A stretch of DNA of 64,000 nt, taken from positions 1,536,001 to 1,600,000 of the forward strand of contig NZ_CP026095.1 in assembly GCF_004006295.1 (NCBI RefSeq), in the 5' to 3' direction. The translations under genes and the position numbers were made by a program. Each line of letters starts with the position of its first letter. Positions within the stretch are counted from its first letter, which is position 1. The notes below the pieces were generated by a model. That model searched no databases and was not told where the DNA came from. It worked only from the letters and a program-made list of their open reading frames with translations. Shown here in pieces: positions 1 through 9,450 of the stretch. Source of the stretch: Peribacillus asahii (GTDB taxonomy: Bacteria; Bacillota; Bacilli; Bacillales; DSM-1321).

Positions 1-543
1 TTAGAGCGGGGGATCACTCCTCATCTTTCAGTAGGAGATTTTGATTCGGTGACGAAAGACGAGCTTCAAATGATGCAAGCTCAATTGCTAGAAGTATCGC
101 TGTTTCCTTCGGAGAAAGATGAAACGGATCTTGAGCTTGCGCTTAACTGGGCCATTCGTCAAAAACCAAAGAATATTTATATTTTTGGGGCGACGGGAGG
201 GCGAATTGACCATTTTCTTGGAAATATTCAACTGCTTCAACAAGAGACTGTTTTACAATGTTTAGATGAAACGGACATATACATCATTGATGAGAAAAAC
301 AGTGTTACTATAAAAAAGCCTGGGACATACGATATTCAATACGATTCAAAGAAGAAATATTTTTCTCTTTTGTCTGTGACGAAGGAAGTAACAGGTATTA
401 CGCTAACAGGATTTAAATATCCGCTACATCAAGCACGATTAACGAGAGGGTCCACGCTTTGTATTAGCAATGAACTAATTTCTGAATATGGGAATGTTTC
501 ATTTGAAAAAGGCATAATAATGATGGTAAGAAGCAATGATTAA
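1..543 (+). CDS. thiN: Thiamine pyrophosphokinase, 3' part (5' end outside window)
   Basis: Transfers pyrophosphate from ATP to thiamine to give thiamine diphosphate in the cytoplasm. The frame is open from base 1, so the gene begins before the window; about 180 of the usual ~214 residues are visible. The segment GDFDSV near the start is the metal/ATP-binding motif of this family, followed by the ATGGRIDHFLGN motif, and the C-terminal beta-domain has the typical KYPLH segment. A GTG at 49 is an internal codon and not the start, because the GDFDSV motif lies before it. The order thiN-spoVM-rpmB is that of Bacillus. The family assignment is firm; the start cannot be seen. Confidence 0.9.
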   Translation, partial: LERGITPHLSVGDFDSVTKDELQMMQAQLLEVSLFPSEKDETDLELALNWAIRQKPKNIYIFGATGGRIDHFLGNIQLLQQETVLQCLDETDIYIIDEKNSVTIKKPGTYDIQYDSKKKYFSLLSVTKEVTGITLTGFKYPLHQARLTRGSTLCISNELISEYGNVSFEKGIIMMVRSND

Positions 544-658
544 AATTTATGCTGAAGACAGATTCAGAATTCACCTTCTGTGCATAATCTGTTAAAAAGC
601 TTATCTCGTGATAGAACATTCCACGAAATAGGTGTGGAGATATAAGAGGAGGGGCATG

Positions 659-739
659 ATGAAATTTTATACGATTAAATTGCCTAAGGTCCTTGGTGGT
701 TTAGTGAAGGCGATGCTTGGAGCACTTAAAAAAGGATAA
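659..739 (+). CDS. spoVM: SpoVM, 26-residue spore morphogenesis peptide
   Basis: An amphipathic peptide that in B. subtilis recognises the convex forespore membrane and anchors SpoIVA for coat and cortex assembly. It reads MKFYTIKLPKVLGGLVKAML then a short basic tail, and is exactly 26 residues like the known SpoVM. Pro9, the residue needed for curvature sensing in B. subtilis, is present. A strong ribosome binding site (AGAGGAGGGG) lies at 644-654. An ATG at 656 is in frame directly before; I chose 659 to match the known peptide. It is followed by a terminator and stands between thiN and rpmB. In B. subtilis it is transcribed by sigma-E; I could not see a convincing sigma-E promoter here. 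Confidence 0.93.
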   Translation: MKFYTIKLPKVLGGLVKAMLGALKKG

Positions 740-755
740 ACAACAAATAAATGAT

Positions 756-785
756 AACACCCAGTCAATTGGGTGTTGTTTTTTA
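756..785 (+). terminator. Terminator after spoVM
   Basis: Perfect inverted repeat AACACCCA / TGGGTGTT with a short loop, followed by GTTTTTT. It ends the spoVM transcript. Confidence 0.88.
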
Positions 786-817
786 TATAACGAGCTGATC
801 AAGCCGGTTTCGCTTTT

Positions 818-848
818 CAAAATAAAAAGGCACCCTGGGGAGGATGCC
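818..848 (-). terminator. Terminator of rpmB (minus strand)
   Basis: Read on the minus strand, GGCATCCT and AGGGTGCC form an 8-bp stem around a CCCC loop, followed by TTTTTATTTT. It lies just beyond the rpmB stop codon, facing the spoVM terminator. Confidence 0.85.
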
Positions 849-855
849 GTTAACA

Positions 856-1044
856 TTATACGCGTTCTACTTTGCCTGATTTAAGAGCTCTTGCAGAAAC
901 GTATACACGTTTAGGTTTACCGTCAACTAAAATACGTACTTTTTGAAGGTTAGCGCCCCATGTACGCTTGTTTGCGTTCATTGCGTGAGAGCGTTTGTTA
1001 CCAGAACGAGTTTTTCTTCCAGTGATTACACATTGACGTGCCAT
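856..1044 (-). CDS. rpmB: Ribosomal protein bL28
   Basis: Large-subunit ribosomal protein of 62 residues, the usual bacillar length. It starts [20 protein letters not shown] and ends with the basic [13 protein letters not shown] segment typical of the family. There are no CXXC zinc motifs, so this is the zinc-independent form. On the minus strand a good ribosome binding site (TAGGAGGG) precedes the ATG. It is the only clear minus-strand gene here and is divergent from yloU, as in B. subtilis. A terminator follows it and a candidate sigma-A promoter lies about 70 bp upstream. Confidence 0.96.
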   Translation of the reverse strand: MARQCVITGRKTRSGNKRSHAMNANKRTWGANLQKVRILVDGKPKRVYVSARALKSGKVERV

Positions 1045-1112
1045 GTTTAATTCCCTCCTAACTACTCTTGCTTAAGTTCAAAACTATCTTAAGTCTTTTG
1101 AAATACCTTAAT

Positions 1113-1141
1113 AATTTATCATACATGCCGTGAGAATGCAA
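1113..1141 (-). promoter_or_regulatory. Candidate sigma-A promoter of rpmB
   Basis: On the minus strand TTGCAT and TAAATT are separated by 17 bp, upstream of rpmB. It matches the -35/-10 consensus moderately well; assignment is by sequence only. Confidence 0.45.
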
Positions 1142-1173
1142 TACTGTAGTTTATTACTTTCAAGAAAAATACC

Positions 1174-1205
1174 TTGACATATAGTTGAGAAGAATCATTT
1201 ATAAT
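1174..1205 (+). promoter_or_regulatory. Candidate promoter of yloU-fakA
   Basis: A perfect TTGACA (1174-1179) is followed by a perfect TATAAT (1200-1205), but the spacer is 20 bp instead of 17. Either it is a poor promoter or one of the two hexamers pairs with another element. Confidence 0.35.
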
Positions 1206-1292
1206 AAAATAGGATGGCTATGACTTTTAAAACAAGGGCTATTATAGTAGAATGTTAAATAGTTAATGCGATTTTTTGGGAGGGTAAAGAAA

Positions 1293-1655
1293 ATGTCTAT
1301 CGAATTACAAACGAAATATGGACAAATTGATATCTCTATGGATGTAATTGCTACTGTAGCTGGCGGAGCGGCTGTTGATTGCTACGGAATTGTCGGGATG
1401 GCTTCCAAAAAACAATTTAAAGACGGTATTGCTGAAATTTTACGAAGAGAGAATTTCGCTAAAGGCGTTATCGTTCGTCAAGAAAACGAAGAAGTTCACA
1501 TTGATATGTTTATTATTGTTAGTTATGGAACGAAAATTTCAGAAATTGCTCATAATGTGCAATCGAAGGTGAAATATACTCTGGATCAAACAGTTGGACT
1601 TGCTGTTGATTCTGTTAATATTTTTGTGCAAGGAGTTCGTGTAACGAACGCTTAA
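1293..1655 (+). CDS. yloU: Asp23/Gls24-family envelope stress protein YloU
   Basis: A 120-residue Asp23/Gls24 (DUF322) protein, the same length as B. subtilis YloU. The N-terminal part (YGQIDISMDVIATVAGGAA) and the VSYGTKISEIAHNVQ segment are typical. Asp23 proteins are membrane-associated and linked to cell-envelope stress in staphylococci; the role of YloU is not established. The start is the ATG at 1293 behind GGGAGGG, not the longer in-frame ATG at 1266. It lies 17 bp upstream of the DAK-phosphatase gene, a pairing conserved across Firmicutes, so a shared transcript is likely. Confidence 0.9.
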   Translation: MSIELQTKYGQIDISMDVIATVAGGAAVDCYGIVGMASKKQFKDGIAEILRRENFAKGVIVRQENEEVHIDMFIIVSYGTKISEIAHNVQSKVKYTLDQTVGLAVDSVNIFVQGVRVTNA

Positions 1656-1672
1656 GTATAGGAGGAAATTTT

Positions 1673-3343
1673 GTGTCAATTACGAGTTTAGACGGAAAAC
1701 GTTTTGCAGAAATGATCATTCAAGGGGCTAATCAGCTGGCAGCTCATGCTCAAATGGTCGATGCATTAAACGTTTTCCCTGTTCCAGATGGAGATACAGG
1801 AACGAATATGAATTTATCTATGACTTCTGGAGCGAAGGAAGTACAGAACAATGTGCAAGAGCATATTGGTAAAGTAGGAGCTGCGTTATCGAAAGGCTTG
1901 CTGATGGGAGCGCGTGGGAACTCCGGTGTTATTTTATCACAGTTATTCCGCGGCTTCTCAAAAGCGATTGAACATAAAGCAGCGATTACGAGCGAAGAAT
2001 TTGCTCAAGCATTTGAAGCGGGTGTTCAAACGGCATACAAAGCGGTCATGAAACCTGTTGAAGGAACAATTTTAACGGTTGCTAAAGATGCAGCCAAGCA
2101 AGCGGTTGTTTCTGCTAAAAAGCATCGTGATATCGTTCTTGTGATGGAAGAAGTTGTGGCAGAAGCAAATGCATCGCTAAATCGTACGCCAGATTTATTA
2201 CCGGTTTTAAAAGAAGTAGGTGTAGTAGATAGCGGCGGTCAAGGTTTAGTGTTTGTATATGAAGGCTTTCTTGCGGAGTTAAAGGGAGAAGCTCTTCCAA
2301 CTCGTTCGGCCAATATTCCAAGTATGGATGAGCTGGTAAATGCGGAGCACCATATGAATGTACAAGGGCACATGAATACGGAGGATATCGTATTTGGTTA
2401 CTGTACAGAATTTATGCTGCGATTAGAGGCGGGAAAAGTAGCCAATCATCCTTTTGACGAAGAGTCCTTTCGTCAAGATTTAAGTGAGTACGGAGATTCT
2501 TTACTTGTTATTTCTGATGAAGAAATTGTGAAAGTACATATTCATTCGGAACAACCGGGAACTTGCTTAAACTATGGTCAACAGTACGGCAGCTTAATAA
2601 AGGTGAAAATTGATAATATGCGTGAACAGCATACAGCGATTGTCAATGAAACGACAACGCCGTTACAAACAGCGCCAAAGGAAAAAGAACAATATGGTGT
2701 TGTATCGGTTGCGATGGGTGCCGGAATTAGTGAATTATTTAAAAGCATTGGTGCCAAGCAGGTTATTGAGGGCGGCCAAACAATGAATCCGAGCACAGAG
2801 GATATCGTTAAGGCGGTACAAGCTGTTCATGCAGAAACGATTATCATCTTGCCGAATAATAAAAATATTATTATGGCAGCTGAGCAAGCTGCGGCTGTGT
2901 TAGAGGAACAAGTTATTGTTATCCCATCTAAAACAGTCCCGCAAGGAATGGCGGCGTTACTTACGTTTAATCCAGCTCTTTCTGCAGAAGAGAATGAAGC
3001 GGTTATGAAAGAAGCCCTTTCTCATGTGAAGACAGGGCAGATTACCTATGCTGTTCGCGATACGCAAATCGATGGCTTAACGATTGAAAATGGCGACTTC
3101 ATGGGTCTTGACGAAGGGAAAATTAAAGTCAAGGGAAAAGAAAAGCTTCAAGTTGCAAAAGATTTGTTAGCAGAGATGATTGATGAAGATTCGGAAATTT
3201 TAACGATTCTTCATGGAGAAGACGCGACAAATGAAGAAGTAGAAGCACTTGTTGCTTTTTGTGAAGAAACATTTGAAGACGTTGAAGTAGAAGTCCATAA
3301 TGGACAGCAACCTTTATATGCGTTTATTTTCTCAATTGAATAA
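1673..3343 (+). CDS. fakA: DegV-partner fatty acid kinase FakA (YloV, DAK-phosphatase family)
   Basis: ATP-binding subunit of fatty-acid kinase, which phosphorylates fatty acids held by a FakB (DegV) protein for entry into phospholipid synthesis. It has 556 residues. The N-terminal DhaL-like domain carries NVFPVPDGDTGTNM, whose Asp residues bind Mg-ATP, and the GARGNSGVILSQ loop. A middle domain and the C-terminal FakB-binding region follow. The start is GTG at 1673 behind GGAGG. The role fits the nearby plsX and fap/fab genes, because acyl phosphate feeds PlsX/PlsY. A strong terminator follows. The sdaAB-sdaAA genes that come next in B. subtilis are absent. Confidence 0.9.
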   Translation: MSITSLDGKRFAEMIIQGANQLAAHAQMVDALNVFPVPDGDTGTNMNLSMTSGAKEVQNNVQEHIGKVGAALSKGLLMGARGNSGVILSQLFRGFSKAIEHKAAITSEEFAQAFEAGVQTAYKAVMKPVEGTILTVAKDAAKQAVVSAKKHRDIVLVMEEVVAEANASLNRTPDLLPVLKEVGVVDSGGQGLVFVYEGFLAELKGEALPTRSANIPSMDELVNAEHHMNVQGHMNTEDIVFGYCTEFMLRLEAGKVANHPFDEESFRQDLSEYGDSLLVISDEEIVKVHIHSEQPGTCLNYGQQYGSLIKVKIDNMREQHTAIVNETTTPLQTAPKEKEQYGVVSVAMGAGISELFKSIGAKQVIEGGQTMNPSTEDIVKAVQAVHAETIIILPNNKNIIMAAEQAAAVLEEQVIVIPSKTVPQGMAALLTFNPALSAEENEAVMKEALSHVKTGQITYAVRDTQIDGLTIENGDFMGLDEGKIKVKGKEKLQVAKDLLAEMIDEDSEILTILHGEDATNEEVEALVAFCEETFEDVEVEVHNGQQPLYAFIFSIE

Positions 3344-3398
3344 AAAGATCCAATTGAATGTATCGATTCGATTGGTCGTGTATAAGCTGTGAATCAGC

Positions 3399-3439
3399 AA
3401 TAAACTGCATAAGTCATTAGGCTATGCAGTTTATTTTTC
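3399..3439 (+). terminator. Terminator between fakA and recG
   Basis: A perfect 13-bp inverted repeat, AATAAACTGCATA / TATGCAGTTTATT, is followed by TTTTC. It lies directly before the recG start region, with no obvious promoter between the two. Confidence 0.85.
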
Positions 3440-3491
3440 GAGGATGAAAGAAACAATCAAGCAATCGTTGTTGCGGAGAGGAGAAGTGAGA

Positions 3492-5566
3492 ATGTTTCAG
3501 GAGGCTGCAAGTGAAGCGATGAACAATTTATTACAGCCTGTTACTGCGATAAAGGGAATAGGTACGGATACGGCCGCTTTGTTACATGAGATGGAGATTG
3601 ATACCGTTATCGATCTATTAGAGCATTTACCTTATCGCTATGAAGATTATCGACTAAAGGATTTAGAAGCTGTTGAACATGATGAGCGGGTGACAATTGA
3701 GGGGACAATTCATAGCGCGCCGCTCGTTAGTTATTTTGGAAAGAAGAAGTCGCGTCTAACGCTTAAAGTGCTAACAGGCCGCTATTTAATTACGGTCATT
3801 TTTTTTAATCAGCCCTATTTAAAAAGCAAGTTAGAAATGGGTGTAACGGTAACGGTTACAGGTAAATGGGACCGTCATCGTCAAACGATTACAGGTTCAG
3901 AATGCCATATTGGTCCATATCAATTAGAGAAAGAATTTGAGCCTGTTTATTCTGTTCGAGGCAGTTTAACGGTAAAGGGAATGCGGCGTTTGATGAAGAA
4001 TGCGTTTGCACAGTATGGTTCTTTTATTGAAGATAATTTACCTCCCCAATTATTAACTAGGTATAAATTGATGACGCGGAAAGAAGCTTTGCAAACGATG
4101 CATTTTCCGCCATCCGCAAATACTGTGAAGCAGGCACGCCGCCGCTTTGTTTATGAAGAGTTTTTATTTTTTCAATTGAAAATGCAAGCGCTCAGAAAAG
4201 TCCAGCGAGAGCAATCAAAAGGGATTGGACAAACCTATAATAAAGAGAGTGTAGAGGAGTTTACTCGGACTTTGCCGTTTCCATTAACAAATGCACAGCA
4301 GCGTGTCGTTTGCGAAATATTGGATGATATGAAGTCGCCGTTTCGGATGAATCGTTTGCTTCAAGGGGATGTTGGTTCAGGGAAGACGGTTGTTGCGGCT
4401 ATTAGTTTGTTTGCCACGGTCTCTGCGGGCTTTCAAGGCGCTTTAATGGTGCCGACTGAAATATTGGCAGAACAGCATGCTCATTCTCTTTCACTCATGC
4501 TTGAACCTGTTGGAGTGAAACAGCTCTGTTGACGAGTTCTGTTAAAGGGAAGAAGCGTCGAGAGCTATTGCAGCTGCTTGCAGAAGGGGAAATCGATGTG
4601 TTAATCGGGACACATGCTCTCATTCAAGATGAAGTGAATTTTCGGAAGCTCGGTTTAGTGATTACGGATGAGCAGCATCGCTTCGGAGTGGAGCAACGTC
4701 GTATTTTACGGGAAAAAGGAGCGAATCCTGACGTTTTATTTATGACAGCTACACCGATTCCAAGAACGCTTGCGATTACGGTTTTTGGGGAAATGGATGT
4801 GTCGATCATTGATGAGCTTCCTGCCGGCCGAAAAACGATTGAAACCTATTGGGCTAAACATCAAATGGTGGATCGTATTCTTTTGTTTATTGAAAAAGAG
4901 CTGCGTAAAGGACGTCAAGCGTATGTTATTTGTCCATTAGTGGAGGAGTCAGAAAAATTAGATTCGCTGCAAAATGTGTTAGATGTTCATGCGATGCTTT
5001 CGCAGTACTATTCAGGCCGCTATAAGGTCGGCTTAATGCATGGACGCTTGCCTGCGGATGAAAAAGAAGAAGTCATGAGGCAATTTAGCATGAATGAGGC
5101 ACAAATTCTAGTATCGACTACCGTTGTAGAGGTTGGGGTGAATGTGCCGAATGCAACGGTTATGGTCATTTATGATGCCGAGCGCTTCGGGCTTTCGCAG
5201 CTTCATCAGCTGAGAGGTCGAGTTGGACGAGGAAGCGATCAGTCTTATTGTATTTTGCTAGCAGATCCGAAAACAGAAGTAGGTAAAGAGCGGATGAAAA
5301 TTATGACCGAAACAAATGATGGTTTCGTTCTTTCAGAAAAAGATTTAGAATTGCGCGGCCCTGGAGACTTTTTTGGCAAAAAACAAAGCGGGTTACCAGA
5401 ATTTAAAGTAGCGGATATGGTTCATGATTATCGTACGCTCGAAGTGGCGCGCGATGATGCGGCAAAATTAATAGCTTCACAGAGCTTTTGGAACATGCCG
5501 GAATATTTGCCGCTGCGCACATATTTGGAACAAACAGGTGTGTTAGATGGGGAGAAGTTGGATTAA
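3492..5566 (+). pseudogene. recG: ATP-dependent DNA helicase RecG, split by a single-base frameshift
   Basis: RecG remodels stalled replication forks and Holliday junctions. The 5' fragment (to the TGA at 4530) carries the wedge domain and Walker A (GDVGSGKT). The 3' fragment, starting near 4529, carries [15 protein letters not shown] and the C-terminal helicase motifs. The frame breaks at GTGAAACAGCTCTG: adding one A to the AAA at 4518-4520 restores ...[19 protein letters not shown], which agrees with the family. The repaired protein would be about 691 residues, close to the usual ~682. Start: ATG 3492 behind GGAGAGGAG; ATG 3519 behind AGGAGG is possible and gives an N-terminus nearer to other RecG proteins. 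Both halves are otherwise fully conserved, so a base missing from the assembly, or a very recent mutation, is likelier than an old pseudogene. Confidence 0.88.
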
Positions 5567-5577
5567 TTTTAAAAAAT

Positions 5578-5620
5578 AACTAGCAGATTACGAGTTTTCT
5601 TGCATTCTGCTAGTTTAACT
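5578..5620 (+). terminator. Terminator-like hairpin after recG
   Basis: A 10-bp inverted repeat, AACTAGCAGA / TCTGCTAGTT, is followed by only a weak T-rich tail (TAACTTATA). Its right arm lies inside the fapR promoter spacer. Confidence 0.5.
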
Positions 5621-5628
5621 TATATACT
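5600..5628 (+). promoter_or_regulatory. Sigma-A promoter of the fapR operon
   Basis: TTGCAT, 17-bp spacer, TATACT. It lies immediately upstream of the FapR operator and about 45 bp before the fapR start, the arrangement expected for the autoregulated fapR-plsX-fabD-fabG promoter. Confidence 0.7.
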
Positions 5629-5631
5629 ACT

Positions 5632-5650
5632 ATTAGTACCTAGTCTTAAT
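5632..5650 (+). promoter_or_regulatory. FapR operator
   Basis: ATTAGTACCTAGTCTTAAT matches the FapR binding site as known from Bacillus (ATTAGTACCTAGTCTTAAT-like imperfect dyad). It lies just downstream of the -10 box, so bound FapR would cover the transcription start. In the known system malonyl-CoA releases FapR from this site. Confidence 0.88.
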
Positions 5651-5672
5651 ACTTTGGATGGTGACCTTCGAT

Positions 5673-6233
5673 ATGAGAAGAAACAAGAAGGAACGCCAGC
5701 AATTATTAGTCGAAACGATAGAAGGAAACCCTTTTATCACGGATGAAGAGCTGGCTAATCAGTTCTCTGTGAGCGTCCAAACGATACGGCTTGATCGTCT
5801 TGAATTATCAATTCCAGAGCTTCGTGAACGTATTAAAAACGTCGCTGAAAAAAGATTCACGGATGAAGTACGAGCGTTACCTTTGGATGAAGTCATTGGA
5901 GAAGTAATCGATATTAACTTAGATGAAAGCGCTATTTCGATATTAGACATTAAAAAAGAACATGTTTTTAGCCGAAATGGAATTGCAAGAGGGCATCATT
6001 TGTTTGCGCAAGCGAACTCGCTTGCTGTAGCAGTTATTAATGATGAACTAGCTCTGACAGCGAAAGCGTCTATTTCCTTTACACGTTCTGTAAAAGAACA
6101 TGAACGTGTGATTGCAAAAGCAAGAGTGAAAACTTTTGAGCACGTTACTGACCACCGTACCGTTGTGGAAGTGCGTAGCTTCGTTGGAACAGAACTAGTG
6201 TTTAAAGGTGAATTTGAAATGTATCGCTCATAA
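5673..6233 (+). CDS. fapR: Transcription repressor of fatty acid synthesis FapR
   Basis: Malonyl-CoA-responsive repressor of fatty-acid and phospholipid genes. The 186-residue protein has an N-terminal helix-turn-helix ([23 protein letters not shown]), a linker helix, and a hot-dog-fold effector domain with [19 protein letters not shown], part of the malonyl-CoA pocket. The start is ATG 5673, giving [10 protein letters not shown] as in B. subtilis FapR; the longer frame from ATG 5658 adds five unsupported residues. Its own operator lies directly upstream, which indicates autoregulation. It is 21 bp from plsX, with which it forms an operon. Confidence 0.96.
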   Translation: MRRNKKERQQLLVETIEGNPFITDEELANQFSVSVQTIRLDRLELSIPELRERIKNVAEKRFTDEVRALPLDEVIGEVIDINLDESAISILDIKKEHVFSRNGIARGHHLFAQANSLAVAVINDELALTAKASISFTRSVKEHERVIAKARVKTFEHVTDHRTVVEVRSFVGTELVFKGEFEMYRS

Positions 6234-6254
6234 TGAGCGGGAGGATGAATAAAT

Positions 6255-7250
6255 ATGAAAATCGCGTTAGATGCAATGGGTGGAGATCATGCTCCAAAAG
6301 AACAGGTGCTAGGAGCGATGAAGGCGGTTGAAGCCTTTGCAGACGTTGAAATATTGTTAGTGGGAAATGAAGCAAAAATCAGACCATTTTTAACGAATGA
6401 TCAGCGTATTACAGTCATACATACAGAAGAAGAGATTTTAAGCACGGATGAGCCAGTCCGAGCAGTGAGACGTAAAAAGACAGCTTCTATGGTACTTGCT
6501 GCACAGCAAGTAGCAGATGGAAAAGCGGATGCTTGTATTTCATCTGGAAATACAGGTGCGTTAATGGCTTCTGGGCTGTTTGTTGTAGGCCGAATTGATG
6601 GAATTGAACGCCCAGCTTTAACACCAACAATGCCAACGATTGATGGTAAAGGGTTTGTGTTTTTAGATGTTGGGGCTAATTCAGACGCTAAAGCAGAGCA
6701 CTTATTACAATTTGCGATTATGGGTTCTGTTTATGCGCAAAAAGTACGTAATGTCGCAAAACCACGAGTGGGCTTATTGAATATCGGCACCGAAGAAAAA
6801 AAAGGAAATGAGCTAACGAAAGAAGCGTTTGCTTTATTACAGCAATCTGAAGATATTCATTTTATCGGTAACGTTGAATCGCGTGATTTACTCAATGGTG
6901 TAGCAGATGTCGTTGTCACAGATGGATTCACAGGAAACATGGTGCTGAAAGCGATTGAAGGCACGGCGATGAGTGTATTTAAAATGGTGAAGGCCGCGAT
7001 GATGAGCAATCTGAAAAGTAAAATCGCCGCGGGACTTTTAAAGCCTCAATTAATGGGGATTAAAAGCCAAATGGATTATTCAGAGTATGGCGGAGCAGGG
7101 TTATTTGGGTTAAAAGCACCTGTTATTAAAGCGCACGGATCGTCGGATGCTAATGCTATTTATAATGCCATTCGTCAAACAAGAGACATGGTTGCACACG
7201 ATGTGACAGAGACGGTTGCCAAAACAATCGAAAAAATTAACAGTAAGTAA
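6255..7250 (+). CDS. plsX: Phosphate acyltransferase PlsX
   Basis: Makes acyl phosphate from acyl-ACP and inorganic phosphate, the first step of PlsX/PlsY phospholipid synthesis; a peripheral membrane enzyme. It has 331 residues, the normal length. It starts [20 protein letters not shown], the signature of the family, and contains [12 protein letters not shown] and [13 protein letters not shown]. It sits second in the FapR-controlled operon and is 12 bp from fabD. Confidence 0.96.
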   Translation: MKIALDAMGGDHAPKEQVLGAMKAVEAFADVEILLVGNEAKIRPFLTNDQRITVIHTEEEILSTDEPVRAVRRKKTASMVLAAQQVADGKADACISSGNTGALMASGLFVVGRIDGIERPALTPTMPTIDGKGFVFLDVGANSDAKAEHLLQFAIMGSVYAQKVRNVAKPRVGLLNIGTEEKKGNELTKEAFALLQQSEDIHFIGNVESRDLLNGVADVVVTDGFTGNMVLKAIEGTAMSVFKMVKAAMMSNLKSKIAAGLLKPQLMGIKSQMDYSEYGGAGLFGLKAPVIKAHGSSDANAIYNAIRQTRDMVAHDVTETVAKTIEKINSK

Positions 7251-7262
7251 GGAGTGTAGACA

Positions 7263-8213
7263 ATGAGAAAAATCGCTTTTGTCTTTCCAGGTCAAGGTTC
7301 ACAAACAGTAGGAATGGGACAAGATATCTATCAAGAAAATGAGCGAGCACAACAAACGTTTCAAACAGCGGATCAAAAGTTAGACGTTGCTTTATCAAAT
7401 TTAATTTTTCATGGTCCCCAAGAAGAATTAACCATTACATATAATGCTCAGCCAGCTCTTTTAACGACAAGCTATGCATTTTTTACTGCGTTAACAGAAG
7501 CAGGCATTACGCCAGATTATACGGCTGGACATAGCTTAGGCGAATATACTGCCTTAGCAGCTGCTGGTGCAATGAGCTTTGAAGATGCGGTCTATACGGT
7601 TCGTAAACGCGGTGAATTTATGGAACAAGCTGTTCCGAATAAGCAAGGCTCTATGGCGGCAATTTTAGGAATGGATCGAGAGCTATTAGCAGACATTACA
7701 GCAGACATTACAGAAACGACTGGAGAAACGGTTCAATTAGCGAATATTAACTGTCCAGGTCAAATTGTTATTTCAGGTACGCGAAAAGGTGTCGAGACAG
7801 CAATGGTACAAGTGAAGGAAAAAGGAGCGAAGCGTGCTCTTCCATTAGATGTAAGCGGTCCTTTTCACTCTGCGCTTATGAAGCCTGCAGCAGAACAATT
7901 AAACGAAGTGTTAAATAAGATTAGTATTGTTCAAGCGGATATTCCTGTTATTTCGAATGTGACAGCGGAGCCGATTACAGAACCGGCTGACATTCAAGAA
8001 AAATTAATCGAACAGCTTTATTCTCCTGTCCTTTGGGAGGATAGCGTGAAGAAATTGCTAGATTTAGGTGTTGATACATTTGTTGAAGTGGGACCTGGTA
8101 AAGTATTGGGCGGTCTTATTAAGAAAATCGACCGTTCTGTAAATATTTATTCCGTCTCCAGCCTAGAAACGTTAGCGAAAACAATTGAAGCTTTAAAGGA
8201 GGAGCGTGCATGA
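7263..8213 (+). CDS. fabD: Malonyl-CoA:ACP transacylase FabD
   Basis: Transfers malonyl from CoA to acyl carrier protein to feed chain elongation. It has 316 residues. The N-terminus [14 protein letters not shown] and the nucleophile elbow GHSLGEY (catalytic Ser91) are canonical, and the catalytic His lies in the GPFHSALM segment. The stop overlaps the fabG start by 4 bp (ATGA), so the two genes are translationally coupled. Confidence 0.96.
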   Translation: MRKIAFVFPGQGSQTVGMGQDIYQENERAQQTFQTADQKLDVALSNLIFHGPQEELTITYNAQPALLTTSYAFFTALTEAGITPDYTAGHSLGEYTALAAAGAMSFEDAVYTVRKRGEFMEQAVPNKQGSMAAILGMDRELLADITADITETTGETVQLANINCPGQIVISGTRKGVETAMVQVKEKGAKRALPLDVSGPFHSALMKPAAEQLNEVLNKISIVQADIPVISNVTAEPITEPADIQEKLIEQLYSPVLWEDSVKKLLDLGVDTFVEVGPGKVLGGLIKKIDRSVNIYSVSSLETLAKTIEALKEERA

Positions 8214-8953
8214 TGTTAGAAGGTAAAAAAGTTCTTGTAACTGGTGCTTCACGTGGAATTGGACGTGAAATTGCGTTAGAATTGGCGCGTCTTGGTGCCG
8301 ATGTAGCAGTCAATTATGCGGGCAGTGAAGCAAAAGCAAATGAAGTAGTGGACGAAATTAAAGCGCTTGGACGAGAAGCGATGGCGATTCAGTGTGACGT
8401 AGCGAATAGTGAAAGTGTAGCTGAGATGGTTAAAGCAACGATTGAACAGTTTGGTCGTTTAGATATTTTAGTCAACAACGCAGGCATTACACGTGATAAT
8501 TTGCTTATGCGTATGAAAGAGTCCGAGTGGGATGATGTTATCAATACGAATTTAAAAGGTGTATTCCTTTGTACAAAAGCTGTGACAAGACAAATGATGA
8601 AGCAGCGCAGCGGACGAATTATTAACATTGCTTCAATTGTTGGTGTGAGCGGAAATGCCGGGCAAGCAAACTATGTAGCGGCAAAGGCTGGTGTAATTGG
8701 ATTAACAAAAACATCAGCAAAAGAATTGGCGCCGCGCGGCATTACGGTCAATGCAATTGCACCTGGCTTTATTTCAACAGATATGACAGACGAGTTAACA
8801 GAGGAGATTCAACAAGCTATGCTTCAGCAAATTCCTCTTGCTCGTTTCGGGGATCCAAAGGACATTGCTTCTGTAGCGGCTTTTCTTGCGTCGGATGCTA
8901 GTCGTTATATGACTGGACAAACACTTCATGTTGACGGTGGCATGGTCATGTAA
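8210..8953 (+). CDS. fabG: 3-oxoacyl-[ACP] reductase FabG
   Basis: NADPH-dependent reduction of beta-ketoacyl-ACP in fatty-acid elongation. A 247-residue short-chain dehydrogenase: TGASRGIG at residues 11-18 binds the cofactor, NNAG follows, and the catalytic set is the Ser of ASIVG with YVAAK (Tyr and Lys). The C-terminus [12 protein letters not shown] is typical. Two ATGs stand side by side at 8210 and 8213; a GGAGG site precedes them inside fabD. A 126-bp gap then separates it from acpP. Confidence 0.96.
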   Translation: MMLEGKKVLVTGASRGIGREIALELARLGADVAVNYAGSEAKANEVVDEIKALGREAMAIQCDVANSESVAEMVKATIEQFGRLDILVNNAGITRDNLLMRMKESEWDDVINTNLKGVFLCTKAVTRQMMKQRSGRIINIASIVGVSGNAGQANYVAAKAGVIGLTKTSAKELAPRGITVNAIAPGFISTDMTDELTEEIQQAMLQQIPLARFGDPKDIASVAAFLASDASRYMTGQTLHVDGGMVM

Positions 8954-9079
8954 TACACTGTTACAGTTAGGCTTTGAGTTTTTACAGAAAATAAGGATGC
9001 AATCATTTTTGATGAGTACTAGTGTCTAGCTTTAAAAGCCGATAAATGGGTGCTTTTAGCTTGAGGGGAGGTGAATGCA

Positions 9080-9313
9080 GTGGCAGACGTATTAGAAAGA
9101 GTAACAAAAATCGTAGTAGATCGTTTGAATGTTGAAGAATCAGAAGTAAAACTTGAGGCTTCATTCAAAGAAGATCTTGGTGCAGATTCTCTAGATGTAG
9201 TAGAACTTGTAATGGAACTTGAAGACGAGTTTGATATGGAGATTTCTGACGATGATGCAGAAAAAATCGCTACAGTAGGAGATGCTGTAAATTACATACA
9301 GAGTGTATTGTAA
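9080..9313 (+). CDS. acpP: Acyl carrier protein
   Basis: Carries growing acyl chains on a phosphopantetheine arm. It has 77 residues; the attachment site is Ser37 in [12 protein letters not shown]. The start is GTG at 9080 behind GGGAGGTGA, which gives the normal [11 protein letters not shown]-terminus; the in-frame GTG at 9071 overlaps the ribosome binding site. The protein is strongly acidic as expected. A perfect terminator follows, so this is the end of the fap-fab transcript. The 126-bp gap after fabG might contain a separate acpP promoter, but I see no convincing one. Confidence 0.97.
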   Translation: MADVLERVTKIVVDRLNVEESEVKLEASFKEDLGADSLDVVELVMELEDEFDMEISDDDAEKIATVGDAVNYIQSVL

Positions 9314-9330
9314 TGAAATGCTCTCAAATC

Positions 9331-9361
9331 AAAGCTCCGTTTTTTAAACGGAGCTTTCTCT
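9331..9361 (+). terminator. Terminator after acpP
   Basis: A perfect 12-bp inverted repeat, AAAGCTCCGTTT / AAACGGAGCTTT, with a TTT loop and a CTCTT tail. It closes the fapR-acpP operon. Confidence 0.85.
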
Positions 9362-9450
9362 TGTGACCAGAATTAGGTATGATGGTAGGGAGGGGCAATT
9401 ATAAATTTCGGGGAAATAAGCTTTTTAACCGTTGTGGAGGGTTTTATTAA

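Noticed and set aside
544..658. Sigma-E promoter for spoVM
   Set aside because: CATAATCT near 586 is -10-like, but no matching -35 was found at the proper spacing.
9000..9060. Degenerate copy of a Bacillus intergenic repeat (GTGTCTAGCT...) before acpP, and a similar stretch near 48548
   Set aside because: Only the first ~11 bases agree between the two; the rest diverges, so it is probably chance.
8954..9079. FapR-like site (GAGTACTAGTGTCTAG) before acpP
   Set aside because: It matches only the central part of the consensus and lacks the outer ATTA/TAAT arms.
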